Shown: positions 1 to 9,836, counted from the first letter of the stretch. The stretch is 64,000 nt of DNA from Pelagibacterium sediminicola (GCF_003390885.1 NZ_QMEL01000001.1:372001-436000); one strand, 5' to 3'. The notes: generated by a model not told the origin, from the sequence alone. Translations and numbers: made by a program.

Positions 1-3000
1 CCGCGCATCGACCGGTTCGACAATTTCGTCTCCATCCTCGTCTATCTGCCCCGCGACCGGTTCGATACCCAGGTGCGCGAAAAAATCGGCCTGCATCTGG
101 CCCGGCGCTATGAGGGGCGCGTGTCCGCCTTCGCACCCGATTTCCCCGAGGGCGAGCTGGCGCGCATCCACTTCATCATCGGGCGCAATGGCGGGCCGAC
201 CCCGCGCCCCGGCCGCGAGGCGCTCGAGGATGAGATCAACGAGATCAGCCGCAGTTTTGCCGACCGGCTCGTCTCCGCCGCCCCCGATCCAGCGGCGATC
301 GCCGGTTACGCCAACGCCTTTCCGCGCGATTATCAGGCCGCGCTTTCCCATCTCGACGCGCTGGCCGACATCGCCATTTTCCGCGAACTCGACACGGGAA
401 AACCCGTCGCGGTTGATCTTGGGCCGGGGCGCGACGATCCCCTGACGCTGACCCTAAAAGTCTATAGCCGCCAAAAACCCATCCCGCTTTCCGACCGCGT
501 GCCGGTGCTCGAAAATTTCGGCTTTTCGGTCATCGACGAGCGCACCTGGGAGATTTCACCCGCCGACGGGGTCGAGCGGTTCGTCCACGACATGACCCTT
601 TCCCCGCGTGGGCTCGAAGCGTCGGCCGTGCGGGAAGCTGCGCCCCGCATCGAGGCGGCGATCGTTGCCGCCGCCACCGGCGCGGTGGAAAACGACGGCT
701 ATAACCGGCTTACCCTTCACGCCGGGCTCAGCCATGAGGACACGGCCCTGCTGCGGGCCCTGGGCCACTATCTCAAGCAGGCCGGGATCACCTGGTCCCA
801 GTCCTATATCGCAACGACGCTCGCCAGCCACCCGGCCCTTGCCGCAACCCTTGTCGAGCTGTTCCATACCCTTAACGACCCCACCCGGGCCGGGGATGGC
901 GCCGAAAGGGCCACGGCCCTGCACGCCCGGTTCGCCGAATCGCTCGAAACCATCGAATCGCTCGACGAGGACCGGATATTGCGGCGCCTGCTCAACCTCG
1001 TCCAAGCCGCGCTGCGCACCAATCTCTACCAGCGCGAGAACGGCGCCCCGCGCGACGCGCTCGCCATCAAGTTCGATGCCCAGGCCATCGAGGGCCTGCC
1101 CGAACCCCGGCCCTATCGCGAGATCTTCGTTTATTCCCCGCGTGTCGAGGGCGCCCATATGCGCGGCGGTCCCATCGCGCGCGGCGGCCTGCGCTGGTCC
1201 GACCGCCCCGAGGATTTCCGCACCGAGATCCTGGGGCTGGTAAAAGCCCAGATGGTCAAGAACGCGGTGATCGTGCCGGTGGGGGCCAAGGGCGGGTTCG
1301 TGCCCAAGAAAATGCCGCCCAACCCCGACCGAGAGGCGTTCATGGCCGAGGGGACGGCCTGCTACAAGATCTTCATCTCCGCGCTTCTGGACGTCACCGA
1401 CAATCTGGTCGGCGACACCGTGCTGCCGCCTGAAATGGTCTTCCGGCGCGACGGGGACGACCCCTATCTGGTGGTCGCCGCCGACAAGGGCACGGCGAGC
1501 TTTTCCGATACCGCCAACGCCATTTCGACGGCCCGCGACTTCTGGCTTGGCGATGCCTTCGCATCGGGCGGCTCGGCGGGCTACGACCACAAGAAAATGG
1601 GCATCACGGCGCGCGGCGCCTGGGAGACGGTCAAGCGCCATTTCCGGGAGATGGACATCGACATCCAGAAAACCGGCTTTACCGTTGCCGGGGTCGGGGA
1701 CATGTCGGGCGACGTCTTCGGCAACGGCATGCTGCGCTCGCCCCATATCCGGCTCGTGGCGGCATTCGATCATCGCGACATCTTCATCGATCCCGACCCC
1801 GACGAAAAGGCCGCTTTTGCCGAGCGCCAGCGCCTCTTTGCCCTGCCCCGTTCGAGCTGGCAGGATTATGACACGGCGGTGATCTCGGAAGGCGGCGGGG
1901 TTTTCTCGCGAAAGCTCAAATCGATCCCGCTTTCCCCCCAGATGCAGGAGTTGCTGGGACTGTCGGGCCCGAGCGCCGCGCCCGCCGAAGTCCTTTCCGC
2001 CATTTTGAAGGCCCAGGTGGACCTGTTGTGGTTCGGCGGCATCGGCACCTATATCCGGGCTTTTGATGAAACGGACGCCGAGGCGGGCGACAAGGCCAAC
2101 GACGCGATCCGCGTTGCGGGCAGGGACTTGCGCGCCAGGGTGGTGGGCGAGGGCGCCAATCTGGGCGTCACCCAGCGCGGGCGCATCGAGTTCGCGCTGC
2201 ATGGCGGGCGCATCAACACCGACGCCATCGACAATTCCGCCGGGGTCAATTCCTCCGACCTCGAGGTCAACATCAAGATCGCCCTTTCGGGGCTGATGCG
2301 CGACGGCACGCTCGATTTTAAGACCCGCAACGATTTTCTCGCCGGCATGACCGATGAGGTGGCCGCGCTGTGCCTGCGCAACAACTATCTGCAATCGCTG
2401 GCGCTCTCGCTGGCCGAACGCGAGGGCGTCGTGGGGCTGCCCGATCTTGCCGACCTGATGGCCGGGCTCGAAGAGAGCGGCGCGCTCGACCGCGCGCTCG
2501 AAGAGCTGCCCGGCGAAGAGGAGCTTGCCGCCCGCGCAAGCGCCGGCAAGAGCCTCACCCGGCCCGAACTGGCTGTGCTTCTGGCCTATGCCAAGATCGC
2601 CGCCTTCGACCGGTTGATCGCCTCTCCGGTCCCCGACGACCCCTATTTCGCCAAGGAGCTCTACCGCTATTTCCCCTCGGCGCTCAACGAGCAGTATCCC
2701 GAGGCCATCAAGACCCACCGGCTGCGCCGCGAGGTGATCGCAACCACCCTTGCCAACGCCATGATCAACCGGGGCGGGCCCGCCTTTTTCTCAAAGCTCG
2801 TGGCGATCACCGCCGCCGATCCGGGTGCGGTGGCCCTTGCCTATGCGGCGGCGCGCGATGCCTTTGACCTCCAGGCGCTCAACGCCCGGATCGACGCACT
2901 CGACGCAACCATATCGGGCCAGACCCAGCTTGCCCTTTATGCCCAGGTCCAAAAGCTTCTGGTTGCGGCCACGCTCTGGTTCCTGCGCAACGAAACGTTC

Positions 3001-3567
3001 GCGTCGGGGCTTTCGGCGGTCATCGCCCGCTATGGCGAGGGCGTTGCCGAAATCCGAACGCATCTGTCCGAACTGTCCTCGCCCTATCTGGCGCAGGCCG
3101 TCGCCGGCCAGCAGGAGGCGTTCACGCAAGGGGGCACCCCGCCCGAGCTCGCCCGCCGCATCGCCCAGCTTTCGATCCTCTCGCTTTCAACCGATGTGGT
3201 TCTGGTCGCTGAAAAGCGCGGCGTATCGATTGGCGATGCCGCCGCGGTCTATTTCGCCATGATCGAAAAGTTCGGGCTTGGGCGTATCACCGAGCAGGGG
3301 GGAGCGGTTCTCGCCGCCGACCGGTTCGAGCGCATGGCACTCGACCGGGCGCTCGCCAATGTGGCCCGCGCGCTGCGCGACCTTTCCGGCGACGTCCTGG
3401 ATATGGGCACGGGGACCATCCCCGAGCGCTTTGCGGCCTGGGAAGCGCAGCACGAAACCGCGATCGCCCGCGTCATATCGAGCGTTGCCGATCTCATCGC
3501 CGGCGAATTGACCATCGCCCGGCTCTCGGTTGCCGCCGGGCTGCTGTCCGATCTCGCGTCGAGCTGA
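1..3567 (+). CDS. gdhB: NAD-specific glutamate dehydrogenase, large type (5' end outside window)
   Basis: This is the C-terminal 1188 residues of the giant (~1600 aa) bacterial NAD-GDH that oxidatively deaminates glutamate to 2-oxoglutarate and ammonia. The frame is open from base 1, so the true start lies upstream. The GTG at 73 is only an internal codon. The substrate region is recognisable near fragment residue 395 (GGLRWSDRPEDFRTEILG), followed by the lysine-rich KAQMVKNAVIVPVGAKGG stretch and a dinucleotide-binding region containing VAGVGDMSGDVFGNG. The long C-terminal helical region is also present. It converges on the GGDEF gene with only 9 bases between stops. A second, unrelated hexameric-type GDH lies at 52.9 kb. 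The family assignment is firm. Confidence 0.96.
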   Translation, partial: PRIDRFDNFVSILVYLPRDRFDTQVREKIGLHLARRYEGRVSAFAPDFPEGELARIHFIIGRNGGPTPRPGREALEDEINEISRSFADRLVSAAPDPAAIAGYANAFPRDYQAALSHLDALADIAIFRELDTGKPVAVDLGPGRDDPLTLTLKVYSRQKPIPLSDRVPVLENFGFSVIDERTWEISPADGVERFVHDMTLSPRGLEASAVREAAPRIEAAIVAAATGAVENDGYNRLTLHAGLSHEDTALLRALGHYLKQAGITWSQSYIATTLASHPALAATLVELFHTLNDPTRAGDGAERATALHARFAESLETIESLDEDRILRRLLNLVQAALRTNLYQRENGAPRDALAIKFDAQAIEGLPEPRPYREIFVYSPRVEGAHMRGGPIARGGLRWSDRPEDFRTEILGLVKAQMVKNAVIVPVGAKGGFVPKKMPPNPDREAFMAEGTACYKIFISALLDVTDNLVGDTVLPPEMVFRRDGDDPYLVVAADKGTASFSDTANAISTARDFWLGDAFASGGSAGYDHKKMGITARGAWETVKRHFREMDIDIQKTGFTVAGVGDMSGDVFGNGMLRSPHIRLVAAFDHRDIFIDPDPDEKAAFAERQRLFALPRSSWQDYDTAVISEGGGVFSRKLKSIPLSPQMQELLGLSGPSAAPAEVLSAILKAQVDLLWFGGIGTYIRAFDETDAEAGDKANDAIRVAGRDLRARVVGEGANLGVTQRGRIEFALHGGRINTDAIDNSAGVNSSDLEVNIKIALSGLMRDGTLDFKTRNDFLAGMTDEVAALCLRNNYLQSLALSLAEREGVVGLPDLADLMAGLEESGALDRALEELPGEEELAARASAGKSLTRPELAVLLAYAKIAAFDRLIASPVPDDPYFAKELYRYFPSALNEQYPEAIKTHRLRREVIATTLANAMINRGGPAFFSKLVAITAADPGAVALAYAAARDAFDLQALNARIDALDATISGQTQLALYAQVQKLLVAATLWFLRNETFASGLSAVIARYGEGVAEIRTHLSELSSPYLAQAVAGQQEAFTQGGTPPELARRIAQLSILSLSTDVVLVAEKRGVSIGDAAAVYFAMIEKFGLGRITEQGGAVLAADRFERMALDRALANVARALRDLSGDVLDMGTGTIPERFAAWEAQHETAIARVISSVADLIAGELTIARLSVAAGLLSDLASS

Positions 3568-3576
3568 GAGGCTGGG

Positions 3577-4734
3577 CTATCGCGTGGTGCCGCGCGCCGG
3601 CACAAAGGCGGCGCGGGCCGCCAGACGCACGCAGTCCCCGCCCGCATCGAGCGCTTCCCGGTGCGCCCACTGGCCGCGGACCAGCAGATCCAAGAGGCTG
3701 TCCCCCGGCTCGCGCTCGGCGATACCGATGGCCGCCATGACCGGCGCGGCAATGGGCAGGACACCTTCCGCGAGCCGCGAGCGCAGGATCTCGGCGTGCC
3801 GCCGTGCCGCAAAAAGATTGGTGCCGGGGAGCAGTGCAGCAAAATAAGGCCCCGACATGCGGGCTACCAGCGCGCCGGGGCCGAATATGTCGGACAGCGC
3901 TGCGCTCAGCGCCGGGCTTGACTGGTCGTCGCGGGCGTGCGGGCCGTCAAAGGAAAAAAGCACCAGCGCCAGATCGTTCTGGGCCCCAGGGTTCACCGCA
4001 ACGAGCCGGGAGCCGTGCTGCTCGAACCCGTTCTGGTTCAAAAGGCCGGTCAGGGGATCGCGTTCCGATTTCCTCACGAGGGACCGGGCGGCATCCGATA
4101 CCACCATGGCAAGGCACACCATGGCCAGAAGGAGCGTGACCACCGCGCCGCTCGACTGGGAGATCAGCGCATAAAGCGTTGTCGCGTAGTCGCGGCCGAC
4201 CGCGCCGACCCCGCCGGAAAAATGGGCCACCACCGGCTTTGCGGCAAAGCTTAGCGCCACCAGCACCAGCATCACGAACAGCACCCTGTCGATCGGCTCC
4301 CGGCGCTGCGAGCGCGACACCATGATCGCCCCCATCAGGCTCACCAGCCCGTAGGGTGTCTGGTAAAGCACCTGGCGCCACATGTCTTCGCGCGGAAGCT
4401 CGAGGATCAGCAGATAAAGAATGCTCGAGGCCAGAAAGATCATGCCCAGCCCCAGAGGGGAAAGCGGAGCCTCGTACCGCCGCGCCAGCGCGTGGGCGAT
4501 GGCTAGAAAGCACCCGAGCATGGCAAGCGCGATAAAGAGGCGCGCGCCCGCGTCGGACAGCCCTGTATGGAGCACATACTCCCCGGCAAAGCTCAGCATG
4601 GCCAGCACGAACGCCACGCCCAGCCACTTGGCCGCCCGGTTATTGGCATCGAAATGGCCGACCGCGAAAAAAGCGGCGGCCATTGTCGTTGCGATCACCA
4701 TGTTGATCGCGATGACAAATACTGCGCCTGTCAT
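3577..4734 (-). CDS. Multi-pass membrane protein with degenerate GGDEF domain
   Basis: The protein has 385 residues. The first ~215 form about seven hydrophobic segments (roughly 1-25, 35-55, 63-82, 92-113, 125-140, 150-172, 190-213). A GGDEF-like domain follows, beginning with the typical entry DPLTGLLNQNGF at ~226. Where the active-site loop should read R-x-GGDEF the protein has RMSGPYFAALLP (~292-303), so both acidic/glycine signature positions are lost. The upstream metal-binding D-x-D region reads SFDGPH. The family makes cyclic di-GMP; this member is predicted catalytically dead and may act as a receptor or scaffold (inference). It is transcribed divergently from nothing close and converges on gdhB. 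Possible CtrA half-sites lie upstream. Confidence 0.85.
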   Translation of the reverse strand: MTGAVFVIAINMVIATTMAAAFFAVGHFDANNRAAKWLGVAFVLAMLSFAGEYVLHTGLSDAGARLFIALAMLGCFLAIAHALARRYEAPLSPLGLGMIFLASSILYLLILELPREDMWRQVLYQTPYGLVSLMGAIMVSRSQRREPIDRVLFVMLVLVALSFAAKPVVAHFSGGVGAVGRDYATTLYALISQSSGAVVTLLLAMVCLAMVVSDAARSLVRKSERDPLTGLLNQNGFEQHGSRLVAVNPGAQNDLALVLFSFDGPHARDDQSSPALSAALSDIFGPGALVARMSGPYFAALLPGTNLFAARRHAEILRSRLAEGVLPIAAPVMAAIGIAEREPGDSLLDLLVRGQWAHREALDAGGDCVRLAARAAFVPARGTTR

Positions 4735-4737
4735 ACC

Positions 4738-4830
4738 GGGTTAACGGCCTCCCGCCTCAAAGGCTCCCCCCGCGTCCCGCCCGGTCCGCGCTGAAAACTC
4801 CCGGAGCCATGCCACAATAATGGTTAACCA
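4738..4830 (-). promoter_or_regulatory. Two CtrA-like half-sites (TTAACC) upstream of the GGDEF gene
   Basis: Read on the minus strand, TTAACCAT occurs around 4820-4827 and TTAACC around 4739-4744, the latter immediately next to the start codon. CtrA of alphaproteobacteria recognises TTAA-N7-TTAAC and TTAACCAT half-sites. Two hits are weak evidence in themselves but are unusual in GC-rich DNA. The remaining 4735-4963 gap shows no gene. Confidence 0.25.
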
Positions 4831-4963
4831 GCGCATAAGAAACATGTTAGAGCGTGTCCGCACCAGGCCGGCGCAGCGACACAGAAAAAATCACAGGCCG
4901 TTGATGTTTCTGGATATTTCAGGAAAAAAGGGAACGCTACGCCATAGCCTTTGAATACGGGCC

Positions 4964-5401
4964 TCAGCCCATCCGATCGTTGCGCTCGATCCGCTCCATG
5001 TCGTCGTCCGACAGGCCGAAATGGTGGCCGATCTCGTGCACCAGCACGTGATTGACGATTTCGCCCAGCGTATCGGTGTGCTCGGCCCAGTAATCGAGGA
5101 TGGGGCGGCGATAGAGCCAGACCCGGTTGGGCATCTGGCCGGTAAAGGGGGTTGCGCCGTCCTCGGTCATTCCGAAGCCTTCAAAAAGACCCAGAAGGTC
5201 GAACGGGCTTTCAAGCTCCATGTCCTTGACGACATCGTCATCGGGAAAGTCCGCCACCCGGCATTCGACCTCGGACGCCAGCGCGCGGAAAGGCTGGGGC
5301 AGGGCTTCGAGCGCCGCAAGGGCCAGCGCCTCGAAATCGTCAAGCGAAGGGGCCGCAAGCGGCCCCCACAAATCTGCTCTACCCTCGTTCTTCCCGGCCA
5401 T
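4964..5401 (-). CDS. Metallopeptidase-like zincin family protein
   Basis: This small 145 aa protein carries a zinc-protease motif near its C-terminus, HEIGHHFG (~121-128), with the pattern HExxHxxG followed by an acidic LSDDDMERIE segment. This is the hallmark of the short 'metallopeptidase family' (zincin-like) proteins that are common in alphaproteobacteria and have no defined substrate. The N-terminal half is acidic, and no signal peptide is visible, so a cytosolic location is expected. The gene starts 3 bases after the leuC stop on the same strand, so the two are probably co-transcribed and translationally coupled. Its role is unknown. Confidence 0.85.
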   Translation of the reverse strand: MAGKNEGRADLWGPLAAPSLDDFEALALAALEALPQPFRALASEVECRVADFPDDDVVKDMELESPFDLLGLFEGFGMTEDGATPFTGQMPNRVWLYRRPILDYWAEHTDTLGEIVNHVLVHEIGHHFGLSDDDMERIERNDRMG

Positions 5402-5404
5402 CGG

Positions 5405-6817
5405 TCAGGCCTTGTGCGGCCACTCGCGAATATCGACGAAATGACCGGCAATGGCGGCGGCGGCGGCCATGGCGGGGGAGACCAGATGCGTGCGGCCCTT
5501 GAACCCCTGCCGGCCCTCGAAATTGCGGTTCGAGGTCGAGGCGCAGCGCTCGCCGGGCGCCAGCTTGTCGGGGTTCATGGCAAGGCACATCGAGCAGCCC
5601 GGCTCGCGCCAGTCGAACCCGGCCGCCTTGAAGATCTTGTCCAGTCCCTCGGCTTCGGCCTGGGCCTTGACCAGTCCGGAACCCGGAACGACCATGGCGT
5701 TGACCCGCTCGCTGACCTTGTGGCCGGCGACCACCGCGGCGGCGGCGCGCAAATCCTCGATCCGGCCATTGGTGCACGACCCGAGGAACACCCGGTCGAT
5801 GCCGATATCGGTGATCCTGGTGCCCGGCGTCAGGCCCATATATTCGAGCGCCCGCCATTTCGAGGCCCGGCGGTTGGCATCGGCGATGTCGTCGGGATTG
5901 GGCACCGCGCCTGTGACCGAAATGACGTCCTCGGGTGAGGACCCCCAGGAAACGATCGGGGGCAGATTGGCCGCATCGAGCCGCACGTCCTTGTCGAAAT
6001 GGGCGCCCTCGTCGGTATAGAGCGTCTTCCAGTATTCGAGCGCCATCTCGAACGCCTTGCCCTTGGGCGCGCGCGGGCGGCTCATCACATAATCGAAGGT
6101 CTTTTGGTCCGGCGCGATCAGTCCGGCGCGCGCGCCGCCCTCGATACTCATGTTGCACACCGTCATCCGGCCTTCCATGGAAAGGCTCTCGATGGCCTCA
6201 CCGGCATATTCGAGCACATGCCCCGTGCCGCCGGCCGTGCCGATTTCCCCGATGATGGCCAGGATAATGTCCTTGGCGGTGACCCCCTGGGGCAACGCGC
6301 CGTCGACGGTCACCCGCATGTTCCTGGCCTTTTGCTGGATCAGCGTCTGGGTCGCGAGCACGTGCTCGACCTCGGAGGTGCCGATGCCGTGGGCCAAGGC
6401 GCCGAACGCGCCGTGGGTCGAGGTGTGGCTGTCCCCGCAAACGATCGTCATGCCGGGCAGCGTGAACCCCTGCTCGGGCCCCACGATGTGCACGATCCCC
6501 TGGCGCTTGTCGAACTCGTCGTAATATTCGATGCCGAAATCGCGCGTGTTCTCGGCCAGCGCCTCGATCTGGATGACGCTTTCGGGGTCCGGGTTGGGCA
6601 GGCTGCGGTCCGAGGTCGGCACGTTATGGTCGACGACCGCCAGCGTGCGCTCGGGCGCACGCACCCCGCGCCCGGACAGCCTTAGCCCCTCGAAGGCCTG
6701 CGGGCTCGTGACTTCGTGAACGAGGTGACGGTCGATATAGAGGATGGCGGTGCCGTCCTCATTGTAGGCAACGACGTGGTCATCCCAGATCTTGTCATAG
6801 AGTGTGCGGGCGGTCAT
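5405..6817 (-). CDS. leuC: 3-isopropylmalate dehydratase large subunit
   Basis: LeuC isomerises 2- to 3-isopropylmalate in leucine synthesis and works as a heterodimer with LeuD, whose gene is at 52 kb in this window. The length of 470 aa is normal. The three cysteine ligands of the 4Fe-4S cluster are visible in FLGSCTNGR (~348) and GCSMCLAMN (~408 and 411), and the aconitase-family motif [14 protein letters not shown] is intact. ppa lies upstream on the same strand across a 113-base gap that contains a 7-bp hairpin with an 8-base loop (6855-6876). No run of T follows the hairpin, so an attenuator is not supported. Confidence 0.98.
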   Translation of the reverse strand: MTARTLYDKIWDDHVVAYNEDGTAILYIDRHLVHEVTSPQAFEGLRLSGRGVRAPERTLAVVDHNVPTSDRSLPNPDPESVIQIEALAENTRDFGIEYYDEFDKRQGIVHIVGPEQGFTLPGMTIVCGDSHTSTHGAFGALAHGIGTSEVEHVLATQTLIQQKARNMRVTVDGALPQGVTAKDIILAIIGEIGTAGGTGHVLEYAGEAIESLSMEGRMTVCNMSIEGGARAGLIAPDQKTFDYVMSRPRAPKGKAFEMALEYWKTLYTDEGAHFDKDVRLDAANLPPIVSWGSSPEDVISVTGAVPNPDDIADANRRASKWRALEYMGLTPGTRITDIGIDRVFLGSCTNGRIEDLRAAAAVVAGHKVSERVNAMVVPGSGLVKAQAEAEGLDKIFKAAGFDWREPGCSMCLAMNPDKLAPGERCASTSNRNFEGRQGFKGRTHLVSPAMAAAAAIAGHFVDIREWPHKA

Positions 6818-6930
6818 GAGGCGTTACGCTTTTCGCAAAAGGGTTGAAGGGCCGTACCGGAGGTTACGGTCCGGTATCTCTACCCCCTGGGGCCCGAGCC
6901 GGTCAAGGCCGGCCCGGCGCGCCGATTGTC

Positions 6931-7461
6931 TCAACCCTTCCGGGCCATGGCAATGGATTGCAGGATCACGTTCCTGGCATCGTCGGCATTGCCGATCCGG
7001 TCGATCCGCGCCCATTTTTCCGGCTCGAGGTCCTTGTAATGGGTAAAGAAGTGCTTGACCCGCTCGACCTGGATCGCGGGCAGATCGTCCACATCGGCGA
7101 TCGCGTCATACATGCGGGTGAGCTTGGAGACGGGCACCGCGAGGATTTTTTCGTCCTGCCCGCCATCATCTTCCATGAACAGCACCCCAACGGGCCGCGC
7201 GCGCACGATGGCGCCGGGCACCAGCGGGCGGGAGTTCATGACGATGACGTCGAGCGGATCGCCGTCCCCGCAAAGGGTATGGGGCACAAAGCCGTAATTT
7301 CCCGGATAGCGCATCGGCGTATAAAGAAAACGGTCGACGAACAGCGCCCCCGAGGCCTTGTCGATCTCATATTTGATCGGCTCTCCGCCCAGCGGCACCT
7401 CGATGATGACGTTGAGATCCTCGGGAGGGTTGGCGCCGACGGGGATGGCATCGATATTCAT
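6931..7461 (-). CDS. ppa: Inorganic pyrophosphatase
   Basis: This family I soluble pyrophosphatase has 176 aa, typical for bacteria. It hydrolyses PPi released by biosynthetic reactions in the cytosol and depends on Mg2+. The metal-binding signature CGDGDPLDVIV (~74-84) carries the aspartates of the active site. YEIDKASGALFVDRFL and RYPGNYGFVPHT, which contribute the active-site lysine, arginine and tyrosine, are intact. The start follows a short leader, and the gene sits between clpS and leuC on the same strand with 100-180 base gaps, so independent expression is possible. Confidence 0.98.
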   Translation of the reverse strand: MNIDAIPVGANPPEDLNVIIEVPLGGEPIKYEIDKASGALFVDRFLYTPMRYPGNYGFVPHTLCGDGDPLDVIVMNSRPLVPGAIVRARPVGVLFMEDDGGQDEKILAVPVSKLTRMYDAIADVDDLPAIQVERVKHFFTHYKDLEPEKWARIDRIGNADDARNVILQSIAMARKG

Positions 7462-7637
7462 GGTGACGGGCTGTCCTGGGTTGGAAATGGGGGAGGAAGG
7501 GTCCGGGGGACCTATGGCCCACCCATTGCGACAATTGCAAGACGAAAAGGAAACGATGGCGGCACGCCCGGCGACGCCCTTCCCCCCCGTTTACCCCGAT
7601 AAACCGGGCAAAGACGGCAAGAGAGCGCTGGGTCCGC

Positions 7638-7943
7638 CTATTCTTCCGGCTCGACGACGAACATCAGCGGAAAGCCCGCATCGCGCGCCAGATCCACCGC
7701 CTCGGTGGCCTTGGCCTCGGCGATCTCGCTGGTATAGACCGCAATGACGCTCACGCCCTTTTGATGCGCGGTCATCATGCGTGCGTTGGCCTCGTCCTCG
7801 GTGAGCCGGAACACAGCCTTGAGGACGAGCACGACAAATTCGCGCGGCGTATAGTCGTCGTTGAGCAGGACGACGCGGTAAAGCCGCGGCCGCGCGGTTT
7901 TCTGCCTGGTCCGGGTCCTGCCCTTGGTGATGCTGTCGCTCAT
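7638..7943 (-). CDS. clpS: ATP-dependent Clp protease adaptor ClpS
   Basis: ClpS binds proteins with N-degrons and delivers them to ClpAP. The conserved core RVVLLNDDYTPREFVV (~21-36), the MMTAH helix and the C-terminal GFPLMFVVEPEE are present. The ATG at 7943 (MSDSITKG) was chosen, giving 101 aa, over a GTG five codons upstream because family members begin at this point. The ending FVVEPEE and the divergent middle (QKGVSVIAVYTSEIAEAKA) resemble the second, stress-related ClpS paralog (ClpS2) of rhizobia rather than ClpS1. That subtype call is inference. No clpA is adjacent. Confidence 0.95.
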   Translation of the reverse strand: MSDSITKGRTRTRQKTARPRLYRVVLLNDDYTPREFVVLVLKAVFRLTEDEANARMMTAHQKGVSVIAVYTSEIAEAKATEAVDLARDAGFPLMFVVEPEE

Positions 7944-8003
7944 GGCTCCGCACCCCACGCTTGCTGAAAATCGTCTCCAGTCTATCCCATCAGGGCCGGG
8001 CCA

Positions 8004-9836
8004 TCAAAGCGAGGTGCCCGCCTCCGCCGCTGCCGCCGCGCGCGCGGCGCGCTTGCGCTCGTGGGGGTCGAGATGGACCTTGCGCAGCCGCACCGATTGC
8101 GGGGTCACCTCGACATATTCGTCATCGGCAATATAGGAGAGCGCCTGTTCGAGGCTGAGCTTCTTGGGCGGGGTGAGCCGGATGGCCTCGTCCTTGGAGG
8201 TCGTGCGGATATTGGTCAACTGCTTGCCCTTCAAGGGATTGACCTCGAGATCGTTGTCGCGGTTGTGCTCCCCGATGATCATGCCCTCATAGACATCGAC
8301 GCCCGGATCGATCAGCATCGGTCCGCGATCCTCGAGGTTAAAGAGCGCATAGGCCACCGCCGTCCCTGTGCCGTTGGAGATCAAAACCCCCGTGCGGCGC
8401 ATGGGCAGCGGGCCTTTATAGGGCGCGTATTGGTGGAACACGCGGTTGAAGATCGCCGTGCCGCGCGTGTCGGACAACAGCTCCGCCTGATAGCCGATCA
8501 GCCCGCGCGTCGGCACGTAAAGCCGCACCCGCGTGCGCCCATGGCCCGAAGGGCGCATTTCGGCCAGTTCCCCCCGCCGCTCGCTGAGTTTCTGGACGAC
8601 GACCGAGGCGTAATCGTCATCGACATCGATGGTGACCTCTTCGACCGGCTCGAGCCGCTGGCCGTTTTCCTCGCGCAACAGGACGCGCGGGCGCCCCAGG
8701 CACAGCTCGAACCCCTCGCGGCGCATGGTCTCGATCAATACCCCGAGCTGAAGCTCGCCGCGTCCCGCGACCTCGAACGAATCCCCGTCCGTCCCGGGCG
8801 TCACGCGGATGGCGATATTGCCTTCGGCCTCGCGCAACAGTCTTTCACGGATGACGCGGGACTGCACCTTGTCGCCCTCGCGGCCCGCAAAGGGCCCGTC
8901 ATTGACCCGGAAGGTAACCGAAAGCGTGGGCGGGTCGATCGGCTTGGCCTCGAGCGGTTCGGCGACCTGCAGCACGGTGATGGTATTGGCGACCGTTGCG
9001 GTCTCCAGTCCGGCAATGGCGACGATATCGCCCGCCCGGCCTTCCTCGATCGGCTCGCGTTCGAGCCCGCGGAACCCCAGAACCTTCGAGATGCGCCCCT
9101 TTTCGACCACCTGCCCGTCGCGCGAAAGCGCATGGACCGCGTCGCCGGGCTTGGCAGTGCCCGAATGGATGCGCCCGGTCAGGATGCGACCCAGAAACGG
9201 GTTGCGCTCGATGCTGGTGACCAGCATGCGGAACGGGCCGTCCTCGACGGTGGGTTCGGGGAAATGCTCGATGATCTTGTCGAACAGCGGCGCCATGGAT
9301 TTTTTGGGCCCCTCGGGGTCCGCCGCCATCCAGCCCTGCTTTGCCGATCCGTAAAGCACAGGAAAATCGAGCTGTTCGGGGGTGGCATCGAGCGCAACGA
9401 ACAGATCGAATATCTCGTCGAGCACCTCGCCGTGGCGCTCCTCGGGCTTGTCGATCTTGTTGATGGCAACGATGGGGCGCAGCCCGATCTTCAATGCCTT
9501 GGAGAGCACGAACTTGGTCTGCGGCATCGGCCCTTCGGCGGCATCGACAAGGATGACCGCCCCGTCGACCATCGAGAGGAACCGCTCGACCTCACCGCCG
9601 AAATCGGCGTGGCCGGGGGTATCGAGGATGTTGATGCGCGTATCGTGCCAGTTGAGCGAAGTGACCTTCGCCAGAATGGTGATGCCGCGCTCCTTTTCCA
9701 GATCGTTGGAATCCATCACCCTGTCGTCGACCTTCTGGTTGTCGCGGAAGGTGCCGGACTGGCGCAGGAGGACATCGACGAGGGTCGTCTTGCCATGGTC
9801 GACGTGGGCAATGATCGCAATATTGCGCAAGCTCAT
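8004..9836 (-). CDS. typA: Translational GTPase TypA/BipA
   Basis: This ribosome-associated GTPase of the EF-G family is involved in late 50S assembly and stress adaptation. The G1 motif AHVDHGKTT is at the very N-terminus, followed by the switch region with RGITILAK, DTPGHADFGGEVERFL (G3) and NKIDKPEER (G4). The BipA-specific C-terminal domain contains GLIGYQAELLSDTRGTAIFN and FNLEDRGPMLIDPG. The start at 9836 (MSLRNIAII) gives 610 aa, the family norm. A 50-codon in-frame upstream extension has no family match and was rejected. The C-terminus is Ala-rich. It is separated from argG by a repeat element. Confidence 0.98.
   Translation of the reverse strand: MSLRNIAIIAHVDHGKTTLVDVLLRQSGTFRDNQKVDDRVMDSNDLEKERGITILAKVTSLNWHDTRINILDTPGHADFGGEVERFLSMVDGAVILVDAAEGPMPQTKFVLSKALKIGLRPIVAINKIDKPEERHGEVLDEIFDLFVALDATPEQLDFPVLYGSAKQGWMAADPEGPKKSMAPLFDKIIEHFPEPTVEDGPFRMLVTSIERNPFLGRILTGRIHSGTAKPGDAVHALSRDGQVVEKGRISKVLGFRGLEREPIEEGRAGDIVAIAGLETATVANTITVLQVAEPLEAKPIDPPTLSVTFRVNDGPFAGREGDKVQSRVIRERLLREAEGNIAIRVTPGTDGDSFEVAGRGELQLGVLIETMRREGFELCLGRPRVLLREENGQRLEPVEEVTIDVDDDYASVVVQKLSERRGELAEMRPSGHGRTRVRLYVPTRGLIGYQAELLSDTRGTAIFNRVFHQYAPYKGPLPMRRTGVLISNGTGTAVAYALFNLEDRGPMLIDPGVDVYEGMIIGEHNRDNDLEVNPLKGKQLTNIRTTSKDEAIRLTPPKKLSLEQALSYIADDEYVEVTPQSVRLRKVHLDPHERKRAARAAAAAEAGTSL

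Noticed and set aside
556-2718. 720-codon minus-strand open frame antisense to the NAD-GDH gene
   Set aside because: Long antisense frames are expected in GC-rich genes with strong third-position GC; the translation shows no domain and the plus strand encodes a clear enzyme.
6818-6930. Leucine attenuator upstream of leuC
   Set aside because: A hairpin is present, but there is no leucine-rich short ORF and no T-run after it.
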